Shown: piece after piece, positions 26,021-34,826 of the stretch
Layout: the number at the start of each line of letters is the position of its first letter
How positions within the stretch are numbered: the first letter of the stretch is position 1
Notes under the pieces: generated by a model
Told to the model about the DNA's origin: nothing
Database searches by the model: none
What the model saw: only the letters and a program-made list of their open reading frames with translations
Origin: Candidatus Ribeiella danica
GTDB taxonomy: Bacteria; Chloroflexota; Chloroflexia; Chloroflexales; Roseiflexaceae
Direction of reading: 5' to 3'
DNA length: 64,000 nt
Assembly: GCA_016717335.1 (NCBI GenBank)
Contig: JADKFS010000001.1
Location: forward strand, 1,302,001 to 1,366,000
Made by a program: the position numbers and the translations under genes

Positions 26021-27403
26021 ATGATGAAGCAAAGCTACGACCTGCTGGTGATCGGCGCCGGGCCGGCCGGCGGCGGCGCGGCGGCGGCGGCGGCCGGCCA
26101 GGGGCGCAGCGTGGCGCTGGTCGAGCGCGAGAAGATCGGCGGGGGCTGCCTGAACTACGGCTGCGACCCGACCAAGGCGCTGCTGCACGTCGCCCGGCTG
26201 CTGGATACTGCCCAGCACGCCGCGCGCTACGGCCTGCGCGTCGACGGGGCCGCGGCCGACTGGGCAGCGGTCCAGGCGCGCGTGCGGGCGATCGTCGACC
26301 AGGTGCGCGGCGGGACCGACCCGCAGGCCCGCGCGAGCCTCGGCGATCGGGGCATCGACGCGCTGCAGGGCCAGGCGCGCTTCGTCTCGCCGCACGAGGT
26401 GTCGGTCGGCGACAAGCTCGTGCGCGCCGAGCGGGTGATCGTCGCGCCCGGCAGCCAGCCGGCCATCCCCGAGATCGAGGGGCTGCGCGACGCCGGCTTC
26501 ATCACCAATAAAGAGGCGGTGTACTTGGCGCGCCTGCCCCGGCGCCTGGCGATCGTCGGCGGCGGGCCGATCGGGGTCGAGTTCGCCCAGCTGTTCAGCC
26601 GCTTCGGGACTAAGGTGACGGTGCTGGAGCAGGGGCCGGCTATGCTCGCCAAGGACGATCGCGAGCTGTCCGACATGCTGTGCGATCTGCTGGCCGGCGA
26701 GGGCATCCGCATGGAGACCGAGGCGGAGATCCGCAGCGCGCGCCGCGTTGCGGGCGCGAAGAGCGTGATCTTCCGCACAAAGGGCAGCGGCGAGGAGGAG
26801 CTGCAGGTCGACGAGATCCTGGTCTCGACCGGCTACCTGCCCGACCTGGCGCCGCTCGACCTCGCGGCGGCCGGCGTGGAAACTGCCGACGGGGCGATCA
26901 AGGCCGACCAGACGCTGCGCACCAGCGTCGGGCATATCTGGGCCGCCGGCGACGCGCTTGGCGGCTACCAGTTCACCCATGTGGCCTACGAGCAGGGGCG
27001 GCTGGCCGGGCGCAACGCCTTCGCCGCCGCGCCGCAGCCGTTCGACGACCGGGCGATCCCCTGGGTCACCTACACCGCGCCCGAGCTGGCGCACGTCGGC
27101 AAGACCGAGCAGCAGCTGCGCGAGGAGGGTGTCTCCTACCGGGTCGGACGCAAGCCGATGGCCGAGGTCGAGCGCGCCGTGGCGACCGGCCAGACCGACG
27201 GGCTGGTCAAGCTGCTGGTGGGCGACGACGGCGCGATCCTGGGCGGGCACATCCTGGCGGCCGGCGCGGGCGAGCTGATCGCCCCGGTCGTGCTGGCGAT
27301 GCGCGCGGGCCTGACGGTCGACGCGCTGGCGACGACGATCCTGCCCTACCCGACCCTCGCCGAGGGCGTGCGCTGGGCGGCTGAGGCTGCGCAGGCGGCG
27401 TGA
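26021..27403 (+). CDS. MerA-like pyridine nucleotide-disulfide oxidoreductase
   Basis: FAD-dependent oxidoreductase of 460 residues. FAD motif VIGAGPAGGGAA at the N-terminus; redox-active pair in GGGCLNYGCDPTK (CxxxxC); NAD(P)H motif VGGGPIGVEFAQ; second FAD contact VGHIWAAGDA. The C-terminal LPYPTLAEG resembles mercuric reductase more than lipoamide dehydrogenase, which has a catalytic His-Pro there. The N-terminal HMA domain and the C-terminal Cys pair of MerA are absent, so mercury reduction is doubtful. ATG 26021 (or 26024) follows GAGAGGG. Confidence 0.82.
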   Translation: MMKQSYDLLVIGAGPAGGGAAAAAAGQGRSVALVEREKIGGGCLNYGCDPTKALLHVARLLDTAQHAARYGLRVDGAAADWAAVQARVRAIVDQVRGGTDPQARASLGDRGIDALQGQARFVSPHEVSVGDKLVRAERVIVAPGSQPAIPEIEGLRDAGFITNKEAVYLARLPRRLAIVGGGPIGVEFAQLFSRFGTKVTVLEQGPAMLAKDDRELSDMLCDLLAGEGIRMETEAEIRSARRVAGAKSVIFRTKGSGEEELQVDEILVSTGYLPDLAPLDLAAAGVETADGAIKADQTLRTSVGHIWAAGDALGGYQFTHVAYEQGRLAGRNAFAAAPQPFDDRAIPWVTYTAPELAHVGKTEQQLREEGVSYRVGRKPMAEVERAVATGQTDGLVKLLVGDDGAILGGHILAAGAGELIAPVVLAMRAGLTVDALATTILPYPTLAEGVRWAAEAAQAA

Positions 27404-27427
27404 GTTTGAATACAGAATGGTGGAAGT

Positions 27428-27479
27428 GGCGGAAGGAGCGGAAGGGCTGCCAGATCCCGTGCCTTCCGCTCCTTCCGCC
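27428..27479. repeat. GGCGGAAGGA repeat with perfect 18-bp arms
   Basis: Arms 27428-27445 and 27462-27479 are exact reverse complements (GGCGGAAGGAGCGGAAGG on the left) with a 16-base loop. Downstream, at 27510-27570, lies an AT-rich stretch with TATAAT and TATACT boxes that may hold the promoter of the ABC operon. Confidence 0.88.
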
Positions 27480-27599
27480 GTTCCCGGTTCAAACCTTGCC
27501 ATCCGTCGCACCGCGCGCTGCGTATACATATAATATGTGCGAAAATGCACAATCGCGGTATACTATTGTTACTCGCATCACAAATCGTCAGGATGATCT

Positions 27600-28349
27600 A
27601 TGGCTCTTACGCATCATGGGAACGGCGTCACGGCGGACAGCGGGGCACCTGACCCGCTGATCCGGCTCGACCGCATCTGCAAGAGCTTCGAGGAGGCCGG
27701 GCGCGAGCGCGTCGTGCTGCACGAGGTCAGCGCCACCTTCGCGCCGGGCGAGTTCGTCGTGCTGATCGGCAAGAGCGGCTCGGGCAAGAGCACGCTGCTC
27801 AACCTCGTCAGCGGCATCGACACGCCCACCGCCGGCGACGTCTGGGTCGCGGGCAAGGATCTAACGCGGCTCTCCGAGCAGGAGCGCACGCTGTTTCGCC
27901 GCAAGCATATCGGCTTCATCTTCCAGTTCTTCAACCTGGTGCAGACGCTGACGGTGCTCGAGAACCTGCTGCTGCCGCTCGAACTGAACGGCCGCACGGC
28001 GCCGAGCGACCGCGCGCACGCGCTCGACCTGCTCGCCCAGGTCGGCCTGGCCGACCGGCGCGACGCCTACCCCGACCGGCTCTCGGGCGGCGAGCAGCAG
28101 CGCATCGCCGTGGCGCGCGCGCTGGTCCACGACCCGCAGCTGGTGCTGGCCGACGAGCCGACCGGCAACCTCGACGCCGACACCGGCAAGCAGGTGCTCG
28201 ACCTGATCGACACGCTGACCCGCCGCGCCGGCAAGAACCTGCTGATGGTCACGCATAGCCCCGACGTCGTCGGCCTGGCCGACCGCGTGTTCCGCATTAC
28301 GGAGGGGCACCTCGTCGAAGAGACTCGAGTTATGAGTTCTAAGTTATGA
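27600..28349 (+). CDS. LolD/AttE-like ABC transporter ATPase
   Basis: ATP-binding subunit of an exporter-type ABC system, 249 residues. Walker A GKSGSGKST, Q-loop region FQFFNLVQTLTVLENLLLP, signature LSGGEQQR, Walker B LVLADEPTGNLD, H-loop MVTHSPD. The class is that of LolD, MacB and AttE. The last seven codons (RVMSSKL) and the stop derive from a TTTTGAG-type repeat. The permease and an AttH-like lipoprotein follow, so the set resembles the AttEFGH export operon. Confidence 0.92.
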   Translation: MALTHHGNGVTADSGAPDPLIRLDRICKSFEEAGRERVVLHEVSATFAPGEFVVLIGKSGSGKSTLLNLVSGIDTPTAGDVWVAGKDLTRLSEQERTLFRRKHIGFIFQFFNLVQTLTVLENLLLPLELNGRTAPSDRAHALDLLAQVGLADRRDAYPDRLSGGEQQRIAVARALVHDPQLVLADEPTGNLDADTGKQVLDLIDTLTRRAGKNLLMVTHSPDVVGLADRVFRITEGHLVEETRVMSSKL

Positions 28350-28479
28350 GCGCTGAGTTACGTTCCTCAACTCAAAACTTAAAACTTAAAACTCAAAACT
28401 CAAAACTGATCATGCCGCGAACCCTATTCAAGACATCCTTCTCAACTCAAAACTCAAAACTCAAAACTCAAAACTGACT
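28325..28479. repeat. AACTCAA repeat block around a duplicated gene start
   Basis: TTATGAG/TTCTAAG words at the end of the ATPase gene, then a run of AACTCAA/AACTTAA units (28366-28408), a short non-repeat stretch (28409-28440), then a second AACTCAA run (28442-28475) ending at the permease start codon. Confidence 0.92.
28412..28446 (+). pseudogene. Remnant of a permease gene start
   Basis: ATG at 28412 reads MPRTLFKTSF before running into repeats; the real permease at 28480 reads MAPTLLKTSL. Both are preceded by the same AACTCAAAACTGA context. The differences are largely at third codon positions, which suggests this was once the start of a real, related permease gene, or a tandem copy, whose body was lost between two repeat runs. 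Confidence 0.6.
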
Positions 28480-31032
28480 ATGGCACCTACTCTTCTAAAA
28501 ACATCTCTCCGCCACCTGCTCAAGCACCCCTGGCAGGTCGGCCTGGCGATCCTCGGCGTGGCGCTGGGCGTGGCGGTGGTCGTCTCGATCGACCTGGCCA
28601 ACAGCAGCGCGCGGCGCGCCTTCGCGCTCTCGACCGAGACGATCGCCGGCCGCGCGACCCACCAGGTCGTCGGCGGGCCGAACGGCATGGACGACGCGAT
28701 CTACCGCATGCTGCGGGTCGACCTGGCTGTGCGCGAGGCCGCGCCGGTGGTGGAAGGCTACGCCGCGGCGCCCGACCACCCCGGCCTGACTCTGCACATC
28801 CTCGGCGTCGACCCGCTGGCCGAGGGGCCGTTTCGCCCGTACCTGGCGCCCGCGGCCGGGCCGAGCGGCGACCTCACGGCGCTGTTCACGCAGCCCGGCG
28901 CGGCGCTGATGTCGGCCGACACGGCGCGCGCCTACGGGCTGAAGGTCGGCGACGATCTGCGCCTGCGGGTCGGGCCGCGGGTCGAGCACGCGACGCTGCT
29001 GGCCCTGCTCGAGCCGCAGGACGACGCCAGCCGCCGCGCGCTCGACGGCCTGCTGGTGGCCGATATCGCCAGCGCGCAGGAGTGGCTGGGCTACGTCGGC
29101 CGGCTCTCCGAGATCGATCTGATCCTGCCGGACGGCGGCGCGGGTCAGGCGCTCGCCGATACGATCGGCGCGGCGCTGCTGCCCGGCGCGCGGCTGACCC
29201 GCCCGGCGCTGCGGACCCAGACGATCGAGCAGATGACCGCCGCGTTCGAGCTGAACCTGACCGCGCTGAGCCTGCTGGCGCTGATTGTCGGCATGTTCCT
29301 GATCTACAACACAATCACCTTCTCGGTGGTGCAGCGGCGCGGGCTGATCGGCACGCTGCGCTGCCTGGGCGTCACGCGCCGGCAGATCTTCGCGCTGGTG
29401 CTGGGCGAGGCCCTGCTGGTCGCGCTGGTCGGCGCGCTGGCCGGGCTGGCGCTGGGCGTCGCGCTCGGCCGCGGGCTGATCGGCCTGGTCACGCAGACGA
29501 TCAACGACCTGTACTTCACCGTCTCGGTGCGCGACGTCAGCCTGAGCGCCGGCCCGCTGATCAAGGGCTTCCTGCTCGGCCTGCTGACGACGCTGGGCGC
29601 CGCGGCGGTCCCGGCGTTCGAGGCGACCTTCACCCCGCCGCGCACGGTGCTGCGCCGCTCGTCGTACGAGGACCGCGCGCGGCGGATCGTGCCGCTGGCG
29701 GGCGCGGGCGGGCTGGGCCTGCTGGCGCTCGGCGGCGTGATGCTGGCGATCCCCAGCAAGAGCCTGGCGCTCAGCTTCGGCGCGCTGTTCGCGATCACGA
29801 TCGGCGCGGCGGCCACCACCCCGCTGGTCACCCTGCTGCTGATGCGGCTGGCCCGCCCGGTGCTCGGCCGCGCGTTCGGGCTGCTCGGCCGCATGGCCGC
29901 GCGCGACGTCGTCGCCACGCTCAGCCGCACCTCGGTGGCGATCGCCGCGCTGATGATCGCCGTCTCGGTCACGATCGGCGTCGGCCTGATGGTCGGCAGC
30001 TTCCGGCAGACCGTGATCGAGTGGCTTGACGCGACCCTGCGCGCCGACGTGTATGTGTCGGCCCCCGGCCTGTCGGGCAACCGCGTCGACACGACTCTGC
30101 CGCCCGAGCTGGTCGAGCGGCTGCGCGCCGCGCCGGGCGTGGGGCGCGCGCGGCTCTACCGCAACGTGCCGGTGCAGAGCCAGCTCGGCCAGACGATCGT
30201 GGTCGGCATCGAAGTGACCGCCGAGCAGGACCGCGCCGCGTTCAACTTCCTCGAGGGCGACCCGGCGGCGGTCTGGCCAGCCTTCGGCCAGGGGCAGGTG
30301 CTGGTCTCCGAGCCGCTGGCCTACCGCCAGGGCCTGCACGTGGGCGACAGCGTCAGTCTGCTGACCGACCAGGGCGAGCGCGCGTTCCAGGTGGCCGGCG
30401 TGTTCTACGACTACGGCTCCGACCAGGGCGTGGTGATGATGGACCTGGCGCGCTACCAGGCGGCCTGGAACGACCGCTCGATCTCGTCGCTGGGCATCTA
30501 CGCCGCGCCCGGCGTCGACGTGGACGCGCTGGTGCAGCGGCTGCGCGGGCTGGTCGGCGCCGAGCAGGTGATCAACATCCGCTCGAACCGCGCGCTGCGC
30601 GAGGCCTCGCTCGAGATCTTCGACCGCACCTTCGCGATCACCACCGTGCTGCAGCTGCTGGCGACGATCGTGGCCTTCGTCGGCATCCTGGCCGCGCTGA
30701 TGGCGCTGCAGCTCGAGCGCGCCCGCGAGCTGGGCATGCTGCGAGCGAACGGCCTGACCCCGCGCCAGCTCTGGGGCATGGTGATCTCGCAGACCGGGCT
30801 GATGGGGCTGACCGCCGGCCTGCTGGCGATCCCGGTGGGCGTGATGCTCGCGGCGGTGCTGGTGTTCGTGATCAACAAGCGCTCGTTCGGCTGGACGCTG
30901 CTGTTCCGGCTCGACGGCGGGCTGTTCGCCCAGGCACTGCTGGTGGCGGTGGCCGCCGCGCTGCTGGCGGGGCTCTACCCGGCCTGGCGCATGGGCCGCA
31001 CCTCGCCGGCGCTGGCGCTGCGGGAGGAGTGA
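28480..31032 (+). CDS. FtsX/MacB-type ABC permease, AttF/AttG-like
   Basis: 850-residue permease with two FtsX-type halves. N-terminal helix (about 17-38), a large extracytoplasmic domain, three helices near 265-365, a central pair near 400-455 and 480-510, a second periplasmic domain, and three C-terminal helices near 720-845. The length equals two MacB_PCD modules, as in AttF/AttG-like subunits. It works with the upstream ATPase to move a hydrophobic or lipid-linked substrate outwards. It ends 4 bases before a small doubtful frame. Confidence 0.9.
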   Translation: MAPTLLKTSLRHLLKHPWQVGLAILGVALGVAVVVSIDLANSSARRAFALSTETIAGRATHQVVGGPNGMDDAIYRMLRVDLAVREAAPVVEGYAAAPDHPGLTLHILGVDPLAEGPFRPYLAPAAGPSGDLTALFTQPGAALMSADTARAYGLKVGDDLRLRVGPRVEHATLLALLEPQDDASRRALDGLLVADIASAQEWLGYVGRLSEIDLILPDGGAGQALADTIGAALLPGARLTRPALRTQTIEQMTAAFELNLTALSLLALIVGMFLIYNTITFSVVQRRGLIGTLRCLGVTRRQIFALVLGEALLVALVGALAGLALGVALGRGLIGLVTQTINDLYFTVSVRDVSLSAGPLIKGFLLGLLTTLGAAAVPAFEATFTPPRTVLRRSSYEDRARRIVPLAGAGGLGLLALGGVMLAIPSKSLALSFGALFAITIGAAATTPLVTLLLMRLARPVLGRAFGLLGRMAARDVVATLSRTSVAIAALMIAVSVTIGVGLMVGSFRQTVIEWLDATLRADVYVSAPGLSGNRVDTTLPPELVERLRAAPGVGRARLYRNVPVQSQLGQTIVVGIEVTAEQDRAAFNFLEGDPAAVWPAFGQGQVLVSEPLAYRQGLHVGDSVSLLTDQGERAFQVAGVFYDYGSDQGVVMMDLARYQAAWNDRSISSLGIYAAPGVDVDALVQRLRGLVGAEQVINIRSNRALREASLEIFDRTFAITTVLQLLATIVAFVGILAALMALQLERARELGMLRANGLTPRQLWGMVISQTGLMGLTAGLLAIPVGVMLAAVLVFVINKRSFGWTLLFRLDGGLFAQALLVAVAAALLAGLYPAWRMGRTSPALALREE

Positions 31033-31232
31033 CAGTGGCATGCCAACACATTATTAGTCGGCGACACCTGCTGCAAGACAAAGAACTACTGCGGCGAGCC
31101 TATCAGGATGCCGAGGTCTTGGTGGCAAGCTTGCATACAATGCGGCGAGCTCTGGTTCCAGACCAATACCAGCAAGGTATCCACGAGGAATCTGAGAAGT
31201 ACGAAACGAAGGTTGAGAGTGAAATAGAATGA
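31029..31232 (+). CDS. Doubtful 67-residue frame
   Basis: GTG start overlapping the permease stop (GTGA) and ATG overlap with the next gene at the other end; 67 residues, charged, no recognisable domain. The spacing is what coupled translation would give, but composition is lower in GC than its neighbours and I see no family match. It may be a real small subunit or a decayed gene fragment. Confidence 0.25.
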   Translation: MTVACQHIISRRHLLQDKELLRRAYQDAEVLVASLHTMRRALVPDQYQQGIHEESEKYETKVESEIE

Positions 31233-32434
31233 GACGTCGGTTTTCGTTGGTTTTTGGTCCTTGGTCCTTGGTCTTTCGTCCGGTAGCCCTGATCGCCGTG
31301 GCTGCAATTTTCATGGGCTGCTCCACCTCCGCCTCGCCCGCCCTGCCGAGCGCCCGGATCTCGGCGGTCGAGGCGGTCGGCGGGGCGGCGGCGGCCGGGT
31401 TCGCGCGCGCGACCGCGCCGCGACAATTCGTGTTCCCGCAGGACCACGGCCCGCACCAGGAGTACGCGACCGAGTGGTGGTACTACACCGGCAACCTCGA
31501 CACCGACCAGGGCCGCCACTTCGGCTACCAGCTGACCTTCTTCCGCTTTGGACTGGCGCCTGAGCTGCCGCAGCGTTCCTCGGACTGGGGCACCGCCAAC
31601 ATCTACATGGCCCACTTCGCGCTGACCGACGTGGCCGGGCAGAAGTTCTACGCCTTCGACCGCTTCAGCCGCGGCGCGGCCGGCCTGGCCGGCGCGCAGG
31701 GCGATCCGTTCCGGGTCTGGCTGGAGGACTGGAGCGCCGCGGGCGATGGCGCGGGCGGCCTGCCGATGCGCCTGCGCGCGGCCCAGGGCGACGTGGCGAT
31801 CGACCTGACGCTGGAGGGCGGCAAGCCTGCCGTGCTGCAGGGCGACCGCGGGCTCAGCCAGAAGAGCGCCGAGCCCGGCAACGCCTCGTACTACTACTCG
31901 CTGACCAGGATGCCCAGCCGCGGCAGCGTGCGCGTCGGCGCCGACACGCTGGAGGTGAGCGGGCAGAGCTGGATGGACCGCGAGTGGAGCACCAGCGCGC
32001 TGGCCGCGAACGTGGCCGGCTGGGACTGGTTCGCGCTGCAGCTCTCCGACGGGCGCGAGCTGATGTACTTCCAGCTGCGCGACAAGGCCGGCGGCGCCGA
32101 CATCTTCAGCAGCGGCACGCTGGTCGACGCCGCCGGCACGGCCCGCCAGCTCCATCGCGACGACGTGCGGCTCGACGTGCTGGACACATGGCAGAGCCCG
32201 CGCAGCGGCGGGCGCTACCCGGCCGGCTGGCGGCTGCAGCTGCCCTCGGCCGGGCTGGACCTGCGCATCACGCCCTACCTGGCCGACCAGGAGCTGCCGC
32301 TCGCGACGATCTACTGGGAGGGCGCCTCCAAGATCGAGGGCACCGCCGCCGGCTCGCCCGTGACCGGCGACGGCTACGTCGAGCTGACCGGCTACGCCGA
32401 GCAGCAGGGCCGCGACGACGTGCGGGTCAGGTAG
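31229..32434 (+). CDS. AttH/carotenoid 1,2-hydratase-like lipoprotein
   Basis: 401-residue lipocalin-like protein of the CrtC/AttH superfamily. Motifs: FVFPQDHGPHQEYATEWWYYTGNL, YQLTFFRFG and SWMDREWSTS, each typical of the two-lobed beta barrel. The signal peptide MRRRFSLVFGPWSLVFRP is coded largely by GTCCTTG heptamers (31247-31281); a hydrophobic stretch and the lipobox FMGC follow. In the Att operon this component assists export by the ABC proteins encoded just upstream. A later start after the repeat is possible but would remove part of the signal peptide. Confidence 0.82.
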   Translation: MRRRFSLVFGPWSLVFRPVALIAVAAIFMGCSTSASPALPSARISAVEAVGGAAAAGFARATAPRQFVFPQDHGPHQEYATEWWYYTGNLDTDQGRHFGYQLTFFRFGLAPELPQRSSDWGTANIYMAHFALTDVAGQKFYAFDRFSRGAAGLAGAQGDPFRVWLEDWSAAGDGAGGLPMRLRAAQGDVAIDLTLEGGKPAVLQGDRGLSQKSAEPGNASYYYSLTRMPSRGSVRVGADTLEVSGQSWMDREWSTSALAANVAGWDWFALQLSDGRELMYFQLRDKAGGADIFSSGTLVDAAGTARQLHRDDVRLDVLDTWQSPRSGGRYPAGWRLQLPSAGLDLRITPYLADQELPLATIYWEGASKIEGTAAGSPVTGDGYVELTGYAEQQGRDDVRVR

Positions 32435-32439
32435 CGAGA

Positions 32440-32590
32440 AGCCAGGGGACAGGGGTCAGGGGATAGGGGTCAGGGGATAGGGGTCAGGGGACAAAACCTG
32501 CGGGTCCTTATCTCCCAATCTCCTTGCCCCCTAATATCCTTGCTACGCCACAGCTCAATCTGCAATCTGCAATCTACAATCTGCAATCGG
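32440..32590. repeat. GGGGACA/GGGGTCA and CAATCTG repeat block
   Basis: AGGGGACAGGGGTCAGGGGA units (32441-32490), then ATCTCC/CCTTGCCC words, then CAATCTGCAATCTGCAATC (32549-32588). It ends at the stop codon of the convergent nuclease-like gene. Confidence 0.85.
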
Positions 32591-32591
32591 G

Positions 32592-33395
32592 CTAGTGTCC
32601 CTTCAATAGCTTGCGCAGCGCCTCGGCCAGCGGGCCGCCGTCGTCGTCCTCCGCCTCCGCCGCCGGCTCCGCGGTGGTGTAGGTGTAGGAAGGCTTGCCG
32701 GCGCCCTCTTTCGCTGGATCGGCTGCCTCTGGGGTCTCCTCGTCCTCCTCGTCCCAGTTCAGGTGCAGCCGCTCCTCGCCCACCAGCGCGACGATGTCGG
32801 CCACGCTGAAGCGCAGCAGGCTGACCACCTCGGGGCTGAGGTCACGCTCGTCCAGCGAGCCGGCCAGCCGCACCTGCGGCAGCACCGCCAGCACCTCGTC
32901 GAGCGTGGGCGGCGGCACCGGCGGCGCGTCCTCGGAGGCCATCAGCTCGGCCACGTCCGCGGCGGTCGGGATGCCGGTGTCGACCAGCAGGATGGTAGTG
33001 TAGACCCTGAAGTACAGCATGCCGAGGATCGCGCGCGTCTCGTGGAGCTGGTGCACCGCGCGGCGCACGCTGGCGGCCTTCTGGCTGGCCTTGATCTCGA
33101 AGACCTGGATCGACTTCGGGTCGGGGATGACCACCGCGTCCAGCTCGCGGTACTTCTTGATCGCCGTGCGCCCGCGGTGCTCCTGGTACTCGACGATCCG
33201 GCGCTCGGAGAGGGTGAAGCGCTGTGCCAGCCAGTCGCGCAGCGCCGCCTCGGCCTCGCCGCCAAACAGATCGCGCGCGCGCGGCGGGCGGGTCGGGCGC
33301 TGGTTGTCCTTGCCGATCATGATCTGGCGGAGGAACGCGCGGTACTGCGGATCGTTCATGTCGATCAGGCGCGCGCGAGAGAAACGTGGGGCCAC
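32592..33395 (-). CDS. PD-(D/E)XK-like nuclease-fold protein
   Basis: 267-residue soluble protein of unknown function. The stretch KKYRELDAVVIPDPKSIQVFEIKAS has the spacing of a PD-(D/E)XK active site: Asp in ELDAV and the E-x-K of FEIKAS. The C-terminal third is acidic and low complexity. The start is GTG 33395 with AAGGAG 8 bases upstream. It could be a restriction- or repair-type endonuclease or an inactive relative; no partner gene is adjacent. Confidence 0.6.
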   Translation of the reverse strand: MAPRFSRARLIDMNDPQYRAFLRQIMIGKDNQRPTRPPRARDLFGGEAEAALRDWLAQRFTLSERRIVEYQEHRGRTAIKKYRELDAVVIPDPKSIQVFEIKASQKAASVRRAVHQLHETRAILGMLYFRVYTTILLVDTGIPTAADVAELMASEDAPPVPPPTLDEVLAVLPQVRLAGSLDERDLSPEVVSLLRFSVADIVALVGEERLHLNWDEEDEETPEAADPAKEGAGKPSYTYTTAEPAAEAEDDDGGPLAEALRKLLKGH

Positions 33396-33487
33396 GGCGG
33401 CTGCTCCTTCCGTGCTGGGAGCTGTTCAGGCGGTCTCAGAGCGTTAGCGCAGTCTAGCATGGCCGGCTGCATTGTGCAACTCCTGAT

Positions 33488-33900
33488 GGCTGTTGGGGGC
33501 TGCGCACCCCCTGCCCCCCACTCGGTTCGGTCGGGGGCTGCGCGCCCCCGTGCCCCGCGGGCGGGGGTGGGCCGCCACCCCCGCCGCCCCCCGGCCGGGG
33601 CTTCGCCCCTGGACCCCAAAATGAACCCACCGCTGTTGCGATGCTTGGCGCGCATGCCCGGCTGAATCCACACGGTGTGGGATGTGCACAGGCTGTGCTC
33701 GGAATGGTGTGAGGCATGCGCCACGGTGCTTGTAGTTGAGGCAGCATCATTTGCCGGAGGGGGGCCGGGGGAACCGGCGTGGGTTCCCCCGGGCGGGCGG
33801 CCGGGGGCGCAGCGCCCCGGGAGAAAAGGATCGGCCGGGACGAGCGTATGAGGCGGGGGGCCGGGGGCGCAGCGCCTCGGAAAGACTGCTGAGGGCTGGG
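33488..33900. repeat. Dispersed repeat family A, copy 2
   Basis: Most complete copy in direct orientation. Order: GGGGGCTGCGCACCCCC stems, GCGGGGCTTCGCCCCTGGACCCC-type junction (33595-33622), core with GATGCTTGGCGCGCATGCCC and GGCTGAATCCA (33639-33669), GATGTGCACAGGC, GGAATGGTGTGAGGCATGCG (33701-33720), ATCATTTGCCGGAGGGGGGC, a strong stem around GGGGGAACCGGCG / GGTTCCCCCG, and two GCCGGGGGCGCAGCGCC terminal stems. No gene is supported. Confidence 0.82.
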
Positions 33901-33922
33901 GCCGTAGCGCCCCCGAACAGGG

Positions 33923-34690
33923 CTATCGCGGGGGCTCTGGGTCGGCGCCTCCCGGCTCGATCCCTTTGCGCCGCAGGAAGTTGATCGTCTCCACTGCGAT
34001 CGCCTTGAGCAGCGCCGCCTCGCGCGCGTCCGGCTCGGCGCGGTGGACCAGGCCGCGCAGCACGCGCATCATTGTCGCGGACTGCCGGCTCTTGAAGAAC
34101 TCGATCCCCCAGAGCGCCCGCTCCAGCGCGGCGAACAGATCTTCGAGCTGGCCGGCCGTGGCCGGGGTGGCTGGAGAGCGGTTCGATGGTGGCACAGCCG
34201 CCTCGGCGGCCAGCCGCAGCTCGTAGGCCACCAGCAGCACCGCCTGCGCCAGGTTCAGCGACGCGTAGCCTGGCTCGGTTGGAATCACCATCAGGCTATG
34301 GCAGCGGTCGAGCTCGGCGTTGCTCAGCCCGTTGTCCTCGGGGCCGAACAGCAGCGCGACCGGGCCGCCTGCTGCGCGTGCCAGCAGCTCGGGCGCCAGA
34401 TCGCGCGGCGTCGCTGGGACCGGGCCGGCCTCGCGCGGGCGCGAGCTGGTCCCGACCACGTACACCGCGTCGGCCAGCGCCACGTCGAGCGTCGGGTGGA
34501 TCGTCGTCGCCGCCAGCAGGCCGGCGCTGCGGTGGGCGATGCCCGCGATGTCGTGCGGGTCGTACTCGGCCGGCTGCACCAGCCGGAGCTGGTCGAGGCC
34601 CATGTTCATCATGGCGCGCACGGCGCCGGCGATGTTGACCAGCTTCTGCGGCCGGTGCAGCACGACGACGATGTTCTTGCTCGGTTCCAT
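33923..34690 (-). CDS. trmJ: TrmJ/SpoU family RNA 2'-O-methyltransferase
   Basis: SPOUT methyltransferase of 255 residues with the TrmJ layout: N-terminal NIVVVLHRPQKLVNIAGAVRAMMNMG, and the knot motifs LLFGPEDNGLSNAEL and IPTEPGYASLNLAQAVLLVAYEL. E. coli TrmJ methylates position 32 of several tRNAs. ATG 34690 starts the conserved core; an upstream in-frame ATG would add 38 residues that overlap the divergent promoter region. The ribosome site is weak. The C-terminal helical extension is normal for TrmJ. Confidence 0.87.
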   Translation of the reverse strand: MEPSKNIVVVLHRPQKLVNIAGAVRAMMNMGLDQLRLVQPAEYDPHDIAGIAHRSAGLLAATTIHPTLDVALADAVYVVGTSSRPREAGPVPATPRDLAPELLARAAGGPVALLFGPEDNGLSNAELDRCHSLMVIPTEPGYASLNLAQAVLLVAYELRLAAEAAVPPSNRSPATPATAGQLEDLFAALERALWGIEFFKSRQSATMMRVLRGLVHRAEPDAREAALLKAIAVETINFLRRKGIEPGGADPEPPR

Positions 34691-34797
34691 TGTATCTGGC
34701 TTGTAACCGCCTGGGCACACAATCACGGCGATGGTGCCAACCGGGCGGCCTGGCTGCGCCTGTTGTACCATCATCCACGCGCTTTCGCAAGCGGCCG

Positions 34798-34826
34798 TAG
34801 ACATCCGCCCCGTGGCGTGCTACAAT
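34798..34826 (+). promoter_or_regulatory. Promoter upstream of glpX
   Basis: TAGACA (34798-34803), 17-base spacer, TACAAT (34821-34826). It gives a leader of about 240 bases before glpX; that leader contains several short inverted repeats (for example GGGGCC / GGCCCC words) but no riboswitch class I recognise. Confidence 0.55.

Noticed and set aside
26021..27403. Functional mercuric reductase
   Set aside because: The C-terminal cysteine pair and N-terminal metal-binding domain of MerA are missing.
25772..27550. 592-codon minus-strand frame opposite the flavoprotein
   Set aside because: Shadow frame; the plus strand has intact FAD, NAD and redox motifs.
28495..31041. 848-codon open frame opposite the ABC permease
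   Set aside because: Shadow of a high-GC gene; low-complexity product and no ribosome site.
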